Shown here: positions 1 to 8,461 of the stretch, in pieces
Layout of the letters: each line of letters begins with the position of its first letter
How positions within the stretch are numbered: position 1 is the stretch's first letter
Source of the DNA: Euryarchaeota archaeon UBA250
Lineage (GTDB): Archaea > Thermoplasmatota > Poseidoniia > Poseidoniales > Thalassarchaeaceae
NCBI GenBank assembly: GCA_002504845.1
Contig: DATW01000084.1
Location: 3,880 to 29,142, forward strand
Reading direction: 5' to 3'
Length of the DNA: 25,263 nucleotides
The notes under the pieces: model-generated
The model's database searches: none
What the model was told of the DNA's origin: nothing
The model's input: only the letters and a program-made list of their open reading frames with translations
Position numbers and translations under genes: made by a program

Positions 1-1155
1 TTTCTCATCTTGAGTCATCGAATCCATCATTATCCTGTATCGTTCAAGATTGCCCTGCATAGCCCTCTTTTGAGCAGAAGACATTGAACCCATCCCAAAC
101 ATCCCATCAGGAAGATGAGAGAGGATCCTATCAAGCGTACCAATTTTACTCATCATTTCCATTTGCTGATACATATCATTCAAGGTGAAGCGTCCCGACA
201 TTAATCGCTGTGTGAGGCGCATCGCCTCTTGCTCATCCAAATCCTCCGGAGCAAGATCAATGAGCCCCTTTATGTCGCCCATTCCAAGCAATCTCGAGAT
301 GAAGCGATCAGACTCGAAGCGCTCAAGATCTGATACTCTTTCACCTTCTCCGACGAATACTATGGGAGCATTCGTGATCGAAACAGCGCTCAGAGCACCA
401 CCGCCTCTGGCTGTCCCATCGAGCTTCGTCACAATCGTCCCTGTAACTCCTACGAGTTCGTGAAACGTCTCTGCTATCGGTCCGGCTGATTGACCGACTT
501 GCGCATCTATTACGAGGAACCTCTCGGTGGCTTGGGCGATTTCCGCAATGTCAAGAAGCTCTTCTTTGAGATCATTATCTAGACTGTCTCGTCCGGCTGT
601 GTCTATGATTACAACATCTGCAGTTCCAACTTTCCGAAGTCCATTCTTGACAATCGAGGCTGCATCGGTCCCATCTTTTTCGCCATATACCTCTATTCCA
701 CTGCCATCGAGTAACTGTGAAAGTTGAGCGAGGGCACCAGGTCTGTGGACATCAGCCTCTATGACTGCGACTTTGACGCCGTGCCTTCTACGCCACCACT
801 CTGCAACTTTAGCAGTGGTTGTGGTCTTTCCCTGGCCATATAGGCCCACCATGAGAACAGTCTGATTATGTGGTCTGATTTCACGTGCAGGCCCTAGAAT
901 TCTGACAAGCTCAGAATACACCATATTCATCGCATGGGTCTCAAGCTTCAATCCGGGCCGCGGCTCATCTTCCATGAGCCTTCTTTGGATCCTTTCTGTC
1001 AGGTCCTTGGTTTGTCTGACATTGAAATCAGCCTCCAGTAGAGACCTTCTCAGTGAGCGTGTAAACTCCCTCACAGCCTCTTCATCAAGGGTCTTCTTGC
1101 CCCTCAGAAGACCAACAGAACCGAGGATCCGCCGCTTTAGCCCCTCCAGTGCCAT
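1..1155 (-). CDS. srp54: Signal recognition particle GTPase SRP54 (C-terminus cut by window edge)
   Basis: This is the GTPase of the signal recognition particle, which binds 7S RNA and signal peptides and docks ribosomes to the membrane through FtsY. The 385 residues present start at ATG 1155 (MALEGLKRRILGS) and run off the window, so about 60 residues of the usual ~445 are missing. Residues 1-90 form the N domain. The G domain holds a P-loop GLYGQGKTTT (105-114), a G2 region EADVHRPGA with the catalytic-type Asp135 and Arg138, G3 DTAGRD (185-190), G4 TKLDG (243-247) and the GGGALS/RLLGMGD closing motifs. A Met-rich M domain begins near 320 and is incomplete. The frame is open with no stop up to base 1. 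It is divergent from the membrane protein at 1232. Family assignment is certain; the P-loop spelling resembles Thermoplasma-type SRP54 (from memory). Confidence 0.97.
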   Translation of the reverse strand, partial: MALEGLKRRILGSVGLLRGKKTLDEEAVREFTRSLRRSLLEADFNVRQTKDLTERIQRRLMEDEPRPGLKLETHAMNMVYSELVRILGPAREIRPHNQTVLMVGLYGQGKTTTTAKVAEWWRRRHGVKVAVIEADVHRPGALAQLSQLLDGSGIEVYGEKDGTDAASIVKNGLRKVGTADVVIIDTAGRDSLDNDLKEELLDIAEIAQATERFLVIDAQVGQSAGPIAETFHELVGVTGTIVTKLDGTARGGGALSAVSITNAPIVFVGEGERVSDLERFESDRFISRLLGMGDIKGLIDLAPEDLDEQEAMRLTQRLMSGRFTLNDMYQQMEMMSKIGTLDRILSHLPDGMFGMGSMSSAQKRAMQGNLERYRIMMDSMTQDEK

Positions 1156-1231
1156 GGCAGTAACCCTGTGAAGGCCCGTTTCAACGTTCCTCGTGCCGTC
1201 CCATCTAAACCCTCGATGCCGACCGACAGGT

Positions 1232-1984
1232 ATGGCCACCCCGCTGATCGGCATCGTTGAGATGCAAATCGCGTTCGCGATAGCCCTGTTAGGGATATAT
1301 CTCGGATGGAGAGCCGGACTGTCTCGAATATCGGGACTGTACGATCTAACCGGAGCAGCCAGACACCTCCTATACGGCATAGTGATCGGCATGTTGTTTG
1401 CAGTAGCTGTGGACAGAATGGTCCTAGCAGAGATAGTTTTGGGGCGCTCATGGGACGCAATAGCGCCCGCATTACTCCTAATCGGCGCATCTCAGTCAAT
1501 GCTGGTCCTTGTGGTGGTCGGCCGTCCAAGAACAGTCAAGACTTCTAGCAGTATGCCTTACGGATGGACTTTCGGACTCGGGTTGGGCTCGATGCAGGCA
1601 GCCTATATCATAGTCAGAATATTTGACCCTGCGACATGGGACGGCTCTACAGGATTTGGAGTATTTTCGATAATCATGGGTGCGATCGTTAGCGCCACAT
1701 GCGCCCTCGGTTCAGCGACAATATCGGGTTGGCAGGGCGTAAGGCTCCTATTCGGACGAAGAGTCGCAGCCACCATCGCATCTTCCGTATTACGTGCAAT
1801 GATGATTGCATCTGTGGTGCTATCCGTATTTCAGCCGTTAGCGATTGTCTTAGCAACTCCTCCAGCTTTCTACTTCGCCTTCAACAATGCTCCAAGATGG
1901 GCCCTTGAGACACTCTCTGAACCTTCCAGAAAGGAATACAGGAGAGCAATAAGAAGAGATGCTATCAGTAAAAAGGAGTCTTAG
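1232..1984 (+). CDS. Polytopic membrane protein of unknown function
   Basis: I do not recognise this family. The product is about 250 residues with roughly six or seven hydrophobic segments: one near the N-terminus (MQIAFAIALLGIYLGW), one around LLYGIVIGMLFAVAV, one around APALLLIGASQSMLVLVVV, a glycine-rich one (WTFGLGLGSMQAAYIIV), then FSIIMGAIVSATCALGSA and a long pair near the end. It closes with a basic, charged cytoplasmic-type tail. No catalytic motif is visible; the GLGLG segment faintly recalls YhfC/CPBP-like intramembrane families but their acidic/His residues are absent. An in-frame GTG at 1193 would add 13 polar residues; ATG 1232 is preferred because the protein then begins near the first helix, and ATG 1262 is also possible. 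It stands alone, divergent from srp54 and 115 bases before trkA. Confidence 0.8.
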   Translation: MATPLIGIVEMQIAFAIALLGIYLGWRAGLSRISGLYDLTGAARHLLYGIVIGMLFAVAVDRMVLAEIVLGRSWDAIAPALLLIGASQSMLVLVVVGRPRTVKTSSSMPYGWTFGLGLGSMQAAYIIVRIFDPATWDGSTGFGVFSIIMGAIVSATCALGSATISGWQGVRLLFGRRVAATIASSVLRAMMIASVVLSVFQPLAIVLATPPAFYFAFNNAPRWALETLSEPSRKEYRRAIRRDAISKKES

Positions 1985-1999
1985 GCCATATTCGAATAA

Positions 2000-2013
2000 T
2001 TTTATGCATAAAA
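2000..2013. repeat. Perfect 14-base palindrome upstream of trkA
   Basis: The sequence TTTTATGCATAAAA is identical to its reverse complement. It lies in the 115-base gap between the membrane protein gene and trkA, 87-100 bases before the trkA ATG. It could be an operator, or a TATA element for a longer leader. Nothing in the sequence decides which. Confidence 0.4.
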
Positions 2014-2066
2014 GGGCCACTGAAGTAAGAAAAGAGGCTAAAAAATACATTTTCTCTTATGGTGAC

Positions 2067-2076
2067 GGTTATATCG
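2067..2076 (+). promoter_or_regulatory. Candidate TATA box of trkA
   Basis: GGTTATATCG lies 24-33 bases before the trkA ATG at 2100, the spacing expected for an archaeal TATA box of a leaderless or nearly leaderless transcript. No Shine-Dalgarno-like run precedes that ATG. The core matches the box before the TPR gene (GTTATATTC at 17448). Confidence 0.4.
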
Positions 2077-2099
2077 GACTCGTATTGCGCTCAGAATAG

Positions 2100-3509
2100 A
2101 TGAGAATAATCATCGGAGGGGCTGGCGAGGTCGGCCGCGGAGTGGCTTCTGCACTCAGGCACGAAGGTCGGGACATCGTCCTGATAGACAACGATCTGGA
2201 TGCGATAAACGAATCACAGTCCATAGATTGCCTTGTTATCAGCGGATCCGTTCTTTCCAGAAGAACACTGGTTAAGGCAGGCATAACAGACGCAGAGATC
2301 GTGATAATGTGCACAAAATCGGATGAACTCAACTTGCTATCATGTGCATTTGCCAAGCGAGTATTCAGCGAGGAGAATAAATCGTCAAACCGAAGAATAA
2401 GAACAGTCGCCAGGATATCGGATCGGAAACTTTTGGATCCCGAGTATGGCGCTGGCCCGCTCCCGAAGTGGTCTAAAGCAGACCACATTGTTTGCGCTGG
2501 AGAGGAAATAGTAAGCAGACTTGCAAGCGGTTTGGTCGCTCCAGCATTCGAAGAGGCGCTCCCCGTCCACGAAGGCGCATACATCCTCGTCGCGGAAGCA
2601 GGAGAGGGTAGCCCCCTGATTGGCAGTACCGTGAAAGAGATCAGAGACACATTCTCATCGCTCCCTCCGATCGTCGCAGTGCAGACAAATGGTCATGCTG
2701 CGAAACTCGATGTCCTAGACCAGGAGATAGTGCTCAACGACAGAGTTGCGTTTGCTATAACCAGTCTTGATCAATTCAGAGTGGTGTCTTCCGCACTTGG
2801 AATACCTCTGGACCCCATCCCAGAAAACCCTCGGACGCTTGTATTCGGAGCCACTGCATTCGGCTCCGAAGTCGCATCTCATTATCTCTCGGAAGGAGCG
2901 GATGTTGTCGTCATAGAGCCAGACTTAGATCTCGCAAATCAACTGGTTGGATCGAAAGTAGGATCCAGCAAGAGGCTCGATGTGATACATGGAGACCCTC
3001 AAGACGAAGAACTCCTCAAGGAGATAGACATAGAAGGATTCGATGTGGCTATAGCAAGTATGGATGACGATAACAGAAACATCGCTATGGCAATGCAAGC
3101 CTCAGACAAGGGAATCCCAAGATCAGGGCTCCTCCTCAAAGATATGGCGCTGATAGAGGCTGTGAAGAGAATCGGACTTACTCGGCCAGTAAGTCAGAGG
3201 CAAATCACGATCACTTCCATCCTAAGAGCGATACATTTCGGAGATCTCGGGGACTTCAGTGTCCCGACATCTCTCAATGATATCGTCATTGTCTTATTCC
3301 ATATTGTGGAGGAACATCCCTTTGTCGACTCAACTGTTGAGAATGCCAGCAACAGGCTCAAGGGAACGATGCCGCTCATATTCAGAGAAGGAGAAGAAGG
3401 TGTACAAAGCATAATTACCACTGCTGATACGATGATTGTGCAAGGAGATACTGTTGCTATGATCCTCAAACAAGAGCATCTCTCTCTTGCAGATGAGATA
3501 AACGGGTGA
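2100..3509 (+). CDS. trkA: Trk potassium uptake system regulatory subunit TrkA
   Basis: This is the cytoplasmic nucleotide-binding gating subunit of the Trk potassium transporter. It has 469 residues, the usual length for a double-RCK TrkA. The first Rossmann fold opens at the N-terminus with GGAGEVG (6-12) and has the acidic residue ending beta-2 (LIDND, 28-32) expected for NAD(H) binding. An RCK_C domain follows around 150-225. The second Rossmann fold starts near 245 with a degenerate loop (FGATAFGSE), which lacks the canonical GxGxxG, and a second RCK_C lies around 385-465. The family motif near VSQRQIT-SILRAI is present. The gene is followed after 6 bases by trkH, so the two are almost certainly co-transcribed. 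A stretch at residues 88-101 (SEENKSSNRRI) looks like a loop insertion. Confidence 0.95.
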   Translation: MRIIIGGAGEVGRGVASALRHEGRDIVLIDNDLDAINESQSIDCLVISGSVLSRRTLVKAGITDAEIVIMCTKSDELNLLSCAFAKRVFSEENKSSNRRIRTVARISDRKLLDPEYGAGPLPKWSKADHIVCAGEEIVSRLASGLVAPAFEEALPVHEGAYILVAEAGEGSPLIGSTVKEIRDTFSSLPPIVAVQTNGHAAKLDVLDQEIVLNDRVAFAITSLDQFRVVSSALGIPLDPIPENPRTLVFGATAFGSEVASHYLSEGADVVVIEPDLDLANQLVGSKVGSSKRLDVIHGDPQDEELLKEIDIEGFDVAIASMDDDNRNIAMAMQASDKGIPRSGLLLKDMALIEAVKRIGLTRPVSQRQITITSILRAIHFGDLGDFSVPTSLNDIVIVLFHIVEEHPFVDSTVENASNRLKGTMPLIFREGEEGVQSIITTADTMIVQGDTVAMILKQEHLSLADEING

Positions 3510-3515
3510 TGGCTC

Positions 3516-5072
3516 ATGCACTATGACGTAGTCCGATATGTGGTCGGGCAGACACTCAGAATAATATCCGTCCCATTCATCATAGCGGCATTAGCGCTTG
3601 CTTTTATGAGTCCGGAATCCCCGTGGCATGTCCCAATCTATTCATTCGCAGCCCCTGCTTTGATAGCCTTGGTGCTGGGCACACTTCTCTGTAGAGTGGA
3701 TCAGGAGGAAATCGAGGAAAGAATCCGCGATAGAGAGGCATTCGCATCCGTCGGACTGGGTTGGCTGGCCATTGTCTTAATCGGCACACTCCCCTACTGG
3801 CTTGGCGGAATATTTGCAGGCCCTGGATCGGATACCTCGTTTTCAGAAGTCCTTCAAGGATTCATCTACTCGTTCTTCGAATCTATGGCTGGTTTCACAA
3901 CCACCGGTGCTACGGTCATCGAATCTTCTTCGAGCCCTCTATGTGACGAATCCACGCCTGATTGCCTCGCAAGCCTCCCCAAGATGATTCTGCTTTACAG
4001 GTCGACTACCCAGTGGCTCGGGGGGATGGGCGTCATAATGCTGGGTTTACTGATATTCTCACGAACAGTCGGTGGAGGAAAGTCCCTGGCAAGAGCCGAA
4101 TTAACCGGGCCCACCGTATCACCGACTGGCATAACGTTCCAATCGACAGCGAGAATCCTATGGGCGGTCTTCGTTGCAATGACCTTGATTGAACTCGTTC
4201 TGCTGAATTATCTCACAGACCTATCTTTCTTCGATTCGGTGAATATCTCTATGACCACTATCGCCACAGGGGGCATGACTCCCACCGATGGAGGGATAGG
4301 GGGGTATGATTCTCTAGCTCTCGAATCGATACTGGTATTCTTCATGCTAGTTTCAGGACTCAATTTCGCTGCGATCTACCTCGTCGCGGTAAAGGCTCAA
4401 TTTTCTGAGCTAAAAGATGAGGAGATGGTCTATTATGCAATTATTTGGGTCTTATCTGTATTATTGGCATCATCATTCATGGTGTTATGGGAAAAAACAC
4501 CTCTCAGCGAATCTCTCCGAGATACGATATTCACATTGACTAGCATCATCACCAGTACGGGATACAGCACTGCGGATTGGGGCTCATGGCAATTGTTCCC
4601 GAAGCTGATTTTGCTAATTCTGATGATTGTTGGAGCCACAGCCGGATCTACCAGCGGAGGACTCAAAGTGATGCGAGTGACGATGCTTCTCAAAATAGCA
4701 CGTCGGGAAATTATGACGATTGTCCAACCCAAGCGCGTGGTCCCCATAAGGGTGAATGGCGAGGTTGTGGATGAACGCAGAGTCAGCCTTGCACTTGGCA
4801 TGATTTGTGCATGGATTCTGCTCTGTGTCGTGTCCATATTAGCGATATCCTTTGCAGAACCAAGCATAGATTTGGAATCTGCCGTATCGGTAATATTCTC
4901 CATGCTTGGAAACACTGGACCTGCTATGGGGGCTTACGGCCCAACCTATACTTACGCCTCAATGTCGGAATTCGGTTTAATCGGCTCCTCGATACTCATG
5001 TGGTTAGGCAGACTTGAGATTCTCACCGTCCTCATCCTGTTCAATCCCCGGCTATGGTCGAAGAGCAATTGA
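3516..5072 (+). CDS. trkH: Trk potassium transporter membrane subunit TrkH/TrkG
   Basis: This is the potassium-translocating membrane subunit of the Trk system; 518 residues is typical. The four pore-loop filters of the SKT superfamily are all recognisable with their glycine: TTTGA (128-132), ATGG (250-253), STGY (347-350) and GNTGP (465-469). Other family signatures are TTQWLGGMGVIML (164-176) and the intramembrane GSTSGGLK (377-384). About ten to twelve hydrophobic segments are visible. The chosen ATG at 3516 lies 6 bases after the trkA stop; a different-frame ATG overlaps that stop and is not used. The gene ends one base before the convergent rfcL stop, leaving no room for a separate terminator. 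Potassium specificity is inferred from the family and the trkA partner. Confidence 0.96.
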   Translation: MHYDVVRYVVGQTLRIISVPFIIAALALAFMSPESPWHVPIYSFAAPALIALVLGTLLCRVDQEEIEERIRDREAFASVGLGWLAIVLIGTLPYWLGGIFAGPGSDTSFSEVLQGFIYSFFESMAGFTTTGATVIESSSSPLCDESTPDCLASLPKMILLYRSTTQWLGGMGVIMLGLLIFSRTVGGGKSLARAELTGPTVSPTGITFQSTARILWAVFVAMTLIELVLLNYLTDLSFFDSVNISMTTIATGGMTPTDGGIGGYDSLALESILVFFMLVSGLNFAAIYLVAVKAQFSELKDEEMVYYAIIWVLSVLLASSFMVLWEKTPLSESLRDTIFTLTSIITSTGYSTADWGSWQLFPKLILLILMIVGATAGSTSGGLKVMRVTMLLKIARREIMTIVQPKRVVPIRVNGEVVDERRVSLALGMICAWILLCVVSILAISFAEPSIDLESAVSVIFSMLGNTGPAMGAYGPTYTYASMSEFGLIGSSILMWLGRLEILTVLILFNPRLWSKSN

Positions 5073-5073
5073 G

Positions 5074-6561
5074 TTAGAAGTCCATAAGAGACGGCTGATC
5101 AGATACGGTTTCAACCGGCTGCTCATCTTCTTCAAGAGGCATATCTGGAATCAGAGAGTCACTATTCATTCGATCATCATACGCCTTGGCCATCCTCTTC
5201 CCCTCCTTGCTACTAGGGCGGACCCCGTTAAGCGCCAGATGATCCTCTACGGCCAACCCCAACCTCATGCTCAAATCTATCGAAGAGTCCTCGAAGCCCG
5301 TTCTATCCTCCATTGCTGCTAGCATCAGAGGCAGCAGATCCTCTCTCGAAGATGCTTCACTCGTGTGGAATGCTTCTGCTAGCTGTGCGGCAATATCGCT
5401 CTTCCTCCAACTCTCGGACCCCCTTCTGAGGAAATCCGGATAATACAGTCGAGGGCGAGATGCTCTCGCACCTGCAGCTGCTACGCTCTGTGCTGCAAGG
5501 GCCATGGACCAGTAGTATCCTCTGTGCGCTGTACTAAGGTACGTAGTCGCAAGAGCCCTGTCCCCCATGACCATACCCGCCGAGATATGCTTCAACTCCT
5601 CTTCCAGTATCGACTGATTGTTCCATGATATCCATGCGAGACACTCTCTAGGCTCTTTGTCCGAAGTCCTCAATGCCTGATAGACTTCTGATCCTGACCC
5701 TGCTGTGTAGGCGTCAGTGAGGGATTGGAACACATCCAAGCCGACGTCTCTTCTCGACGTGGAAGATATCCTCCGGACAGTTTGTACATCCACATGCGAA
5801 TCCTTCGATATTTTGGTACAAGCCTGTAGATCCTTTAGCAAAGCACGTAAATCCCCGGGGTTTCCGTCAATCAATATCTGCAGAGCCTCTGGATCGATAT
5901 CTATGCCCTCAGCAGAAAGAACTCTTCGAGATATACGCATCATGGATGAGGGGTCAACTCTCTTGAATCGAACGGATTCCGCAAGACGGTACATCCTGTC
6001 CCTATTCGCGCGCCATGAAGTCCTCCCCCAAAGACGCATCTCATCATTGCAGGTCATCAGCACAGGATGTTTCGTGGTCTTGAGGAGATGCATGACCTCC
6101 CCCTTTCCGCCCCTGTCTCCAGATATCTTCTTCGACCGATCTTCCGATTCCATCGATCTGATTATCCTCCCCTCGTTCTCTACTGCGAACCCCCCACTCA
6201 GGTGATCAACCTCGTCTAGAAGAATCAAAGTTCTACCTGATTCCTCCGAACCTCCGAAGGCCTTCAAGGACGTATTCTGAGAGCCTATCGTAGCAGCTCT
6301 TCGAATTGCAGCAGCATTCCGTTCCTCGGATGCATTCATTTCTATGACAGACCATCCATGATCTGATGCAGCAGCCCTTGCGATTGTGGTTTTCCCAGTT
6401 CCAGGGGGCCCGATCAGCAGCATCCCCCTCTTATCCGGGGTTTGACCGTTAGACCATTTATTCAACCATGCACGGATTTTCCCTATGGCTTCAGAGTTGC
6501 CAACCATATCCTCGGTAGTGGCTGGGCGGTGACCCTCACTCCAGTCCTGCTCGCTCGCCAC
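5074..6561 (-). CDS. rfcL: Replication factor C large subunit (clamp loader)
   Basis: This is the large subunit of the archaeal clamp loader, an AAA+ ATPase that opens PCNA on primed DNA together with RfcS. The family-type N-terminus W-SEGHRP-TTEDMVGN is followed by Walker A GPPGTGKT (51-58), Walker B LLDEVDH (114-120) and sensor-1 TCND (170-173). A collar/C-terminal helical region fills residues ~240-450. The last seven residues, QPSLMDF, form a PCNA-interacting (PIP) motif, which is typical of RfcL. The start is a choice: GTG 6561 puts the conserved Trp at residue 7 and has AAGGTGG six bases upstream, whereas GTG 6594 would add 11 hydrophobic/basic residues not expected in the family. It follows glyS by about 40 bases on the same strand, so the two probably form an operon. 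Confidence 0.95.
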   Translation of the reverse strand: MASEQDWSEGHRPATTEDMVGNSEAIGKIRAWLNKWSNGQTPDKRGMLLIGPPGTGKTTIARAAASDHGWSVIEMNASEERNAAAIRRAATIGSQNTSLKAFGGSEESGRTLILLDEVDHLSGGFAVENEGRIIRSMESEDRSKKISGDRGGKGEVMHLLKTTKHPVLMTCNDEMRLWGRTSWRANRDRMYRLAESVRFKRVDPSSMMRISRRVLSAEGIDIDPEALQILIDGNPGDLRALLKDLQACTKISKDSHVDVQTVRRISSTSRRDVGLDVFQSLTDAYTAGSGSEVYQALRTSDKEPRECLAWISWNNQSILEEELKHISAGMVMGDRALATTYLSTAHRGYYWSMALAAQSVAAAGARASRPRLYYPDFLRRGSESWRKSDIAAQLAEAFHTSEASSREDLLPLMLAAMEDRTGFEDSSIDLSMRLGLAVEDHLALNGVRPSSKEGKRMAKAYDDRMNSDSLIPDMPLEEDEQPVETVSDQPSLMDF

Positions 6562-6567
6562 GATGCG

Positions 6568-6574
6568 CCACCTT
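6568..6574 (-). promoter_or_regulatory. Ribosome binding site that favours the rfcL GTG start
   Basis: Read on the minus strand, AAGGTGG lies six bases upstream of GTG 6561. This is the reason for preferring that start over the GTG at 6594, which overlaps a GGAG and so has no usable spacing. Confidence 0.5.
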
Positions 6575-6600
6575 ACTAGAAGGGTGATGAACACTCCTAA

Positions 6601-8316
6601 TCAGAAGACCATATCCGACCCATGACTGAGCAGCATGGATTGTAGATCATCCTTGCTGCATCTTACTTGCTTACCGTCATCCCTTCTTCTGAGGGTCACT
6701 GAGTCATCTTCCAGCGACTGGTGGTCCACAGTAATGGCCCAGGGTATGCCCGCCTCGTCTGCCCTGGCGTATCTTCTTCCGATCGACTTCGAATTATCAT
6801 ACTGTATCTTCAAACCGCGTGCCTTAGAAAGAATCCCTGCGATAGTCTTCGCCATCTCTCCCATCCCATCCTTGTCAAAGAGCGGCAGGACTACTGCATC
6901 GAATGGAGCGGTCCTCTGTGGAAGCCTTAGGACGGAATATCGATCTCCCTCCTTCTCACTCTCCTCATACGCATGATCGAGGATATGCCATATTATCCGG
7001 TCTATACCGAATGCTGGCTCTACAACGTGAGGCGTGAACCATTCACCGGTTACAACGCGATCTTCCGTCCTACGCTCTGCCATGCCTTCTTCGACGGATA
7101 TTTCCGTACCGTCATTCAAAGTGACTGTGAATGGCAAAGATTCTGGAATCTCATCAAGGCCCCCTATGGCTTCGCTGACTGCTGAAGCAAGACCCTTGAA
7201 TGCAGGACCTATTGATGATTGAACCGGGAACCATTTGTCTATCTTCACGGTCTTCGACTCTTTGAAAGCCCTCCAGGCCCTGAAATCGCTTTTCCCTGTG
7301 TGTATCGCATGTTGTTCCAAATCGTGACATGTGCGATTGGCTATGCCAACACACTCTATCCATCCATGTTCGCCATGCAATTCACAGTCCCAGCAGTCGG
7401 ACGCGTAATGAGCCATCTCGTCCTGTCCGTGTTGTCTGAATCTCAATCGAGAAGAATCAACTCCTAGTGAGACCACCAATTCGAGAGTCCGTGCAATGAA
7501 CCAAGCCACTGTGGGGTGAAGTATCAGCCCTTTATCGAGGGCCTCCGAAACGGACATTTGCTCCATCCGACCTGTTGAACTGGGAATCATCTGAATAATC
7601 GTCGACCAATCACCGTCTTTTCCTATCGGCGCCTCTTCCGGGTCGAAGAAGTATTCCAATTCGGCCATCGTGAATTCTCTAAGTCTTATCATGCCCTGAC
7701 GAGGGCTGATTTCGTTTCTGTAGCCCTTACCTGTCTGAATCCCTCCGAAAGGAAGCTTCTGCCGAAAGTGACGATACAGCATGGGGTACTGCATGAACAT
7801 TCCTTGAGCCGTCTCAGGCCTCAAGTACGCAGTTCTGCCCCTGCTCATGGCGCCTACCGAAGTTTTGAACATCAGATTCATCGGGACGCATTCGGACCAG
7901 TCGTCTCCCCCGCATCCCGGACAACTAATGCCTTCCTTTTCCAGTGATGAAGAAATCTGGTCAGCGGATAGGCCGTCTATCTCGTCCACGGAACCTTCCA
8001 ATAGGTGATCAGCCCGAAATACGGATTCGCAAGATTTGCAAGTTGTCATCAGATCATTGAACTCGCCAACGTGACCGCTCGCCACAAGAACCTCTTCCGG
8101 AGTTATGGTAGGCGATTCAATCTCGAGTATGTCTCCCGATGAAGACCAGTACTCAATCCATGCATCTATCACCCTTCTTCGAATAGACGCGCCCAGCGGG
8201 CCATAGTCAACAAGTCCTGCGACTCCGCCATATGTTTCGAAGGCAGGGGCCACGATGCCTCTTCTCCGCATGATGGAGGAAAGCCTCTCCATCCGCCCCG
8301 AATCGTCTCTGGCCAT
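6601..8316 (-). CDS. glyS: Glycyl-tRNA synthetase, single-chain archaeal/eukaryotic type
   Basis: This class II synthetase charges tRNA-Gly. The product is 571 residues, the usual archaeal size. The N-terminus has FETYGGVAGLVDYGPLG (28-44), diagnostic of the alpha-2 type. A zinc-ribbon-like insert (CKSC ... CPGCGG) follows motif 1, then motif 2 RPETAQGMF with the loop YRNEISPRQGMIRLREF, and motif 3 EPAFGIDRIIW. An anticodon-binding domain closes the protein (PLFDKD ... IGRRYARADEAGIPW). The start was set at ATG 8316 because it has GGAG eight bases upstream and matches family length. The frame stays open a further 91 codons to 8589, but that stretch overlaps the lhr gene and is not family-like. 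rfcL follows on the same strand. Confidence 0.97.
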   Translation of the reverse strand: MARDDSGRMERLSSIMRRRGIVAPAFETYGGVAGLVDYGPLGASIRRRVIDAWIEYWSSSGDILEIESPTITPEEVLVASGHVGEFNDLMTTCKSCESVFRADHLLEGSVDEIDGLSADQISSSLEKEGISCPGCGGDDWSECVPMNLMFKTSVGAMSRGRTAYLRPETAQGMFMQYPMLYRHFRQKLPFGGIQTGKGYRNEISPRQGMIRLREFTMAELEYFFDPEEAPIGKDGDWSTIIQMIPSSTGRMEQMSVSEALDKGLILHPTVAWFIARTLELVVSLGVDSSRLRFRQHGQDEMAHYASDCWDCELHGEHGWIECVGIANRTCHDLEQHAIHTGKSDFRAWRAFKESKTVKIDKWFPVQSSIGPAFKGLASAVSEAIGGLDEIPESLPFTVTLNDGTEISVEEGMAERRTEDRVVTGEWFTPHVVEPAFGIDRIIWHILDHAYEESEKEGDRYSVLRLPQRTAPFDAVVLPLFDKDGMGEMAKTIAGILSKARGLKIQYDNSKSIGRRYARADEAGIPWAITVDHQSLEDDSVTLRRRDDGKQVRCSKDDLQSMLLSHGSDMVF

Positions 8317-8324
8317 GCGTCTCG

Positions 8325-8328
8325 CTCC
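8325..8328 (-). promoter_or_regulatory. Shine-Dalgarno site fixing the glyS start
   Basis: On the minus strand GGAG lies eight bases before ATG 8316. It supports this internal ATG over upstream codons of the long open frame. Confidence 0.55.
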
Positions 8329-8393
8329 GTTGCGACTGATATGAATCAAACCCGTTCCTTGACGTTTAACAGAGCATATCATGACCATCTGAG

Positions 8394-8416
8394 GAATACT
8401 CGGGAACGAAGTATTC
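8394..8416. repeat. Inverted repeat between glyS and lhr
   Basis: GAATACT (8394-8400) and AGTATTC (8410-8416) are exact reverse complements separated by nine bases. They sit in the 145-base divergent region between glyS and lhr. This could be an operator, but a seven-base match of this kind can arise by chance. I see no convincing TATA box in the rest of this gap. Confidence 0.25.
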
Positions 8417-8461
8417 ATGTATCGACCGGTTTCGCTGAGGTTGGATAGGTGCCATTCGTAA

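Noticed and set aside
2069..2650. 193-codon minus-strand frame antisense to trkA
   Set aside because: Ser/Thr-rich low-quality composition, no family likeness, fully inside a certain gene.
4433..4915. 160-codon minus-strand frame antisense to trkH
   Set aside because: Shadow of the trkH reading frame; contains no recognisable motif.
5717..6205. 162-codon plus-strand frame antisense to rfcL
   Set aside because: Shadow frame in a certain gene; Ser/Arg-rich and not protein-like.
6562..6594. GTG start at 6594 for rfcL
   Set aside because: It adds 11 residues (VFITLLVRWRI) not seen in the family; its only GGAG overlaps the codon itself. GTG 6561 has a better site.
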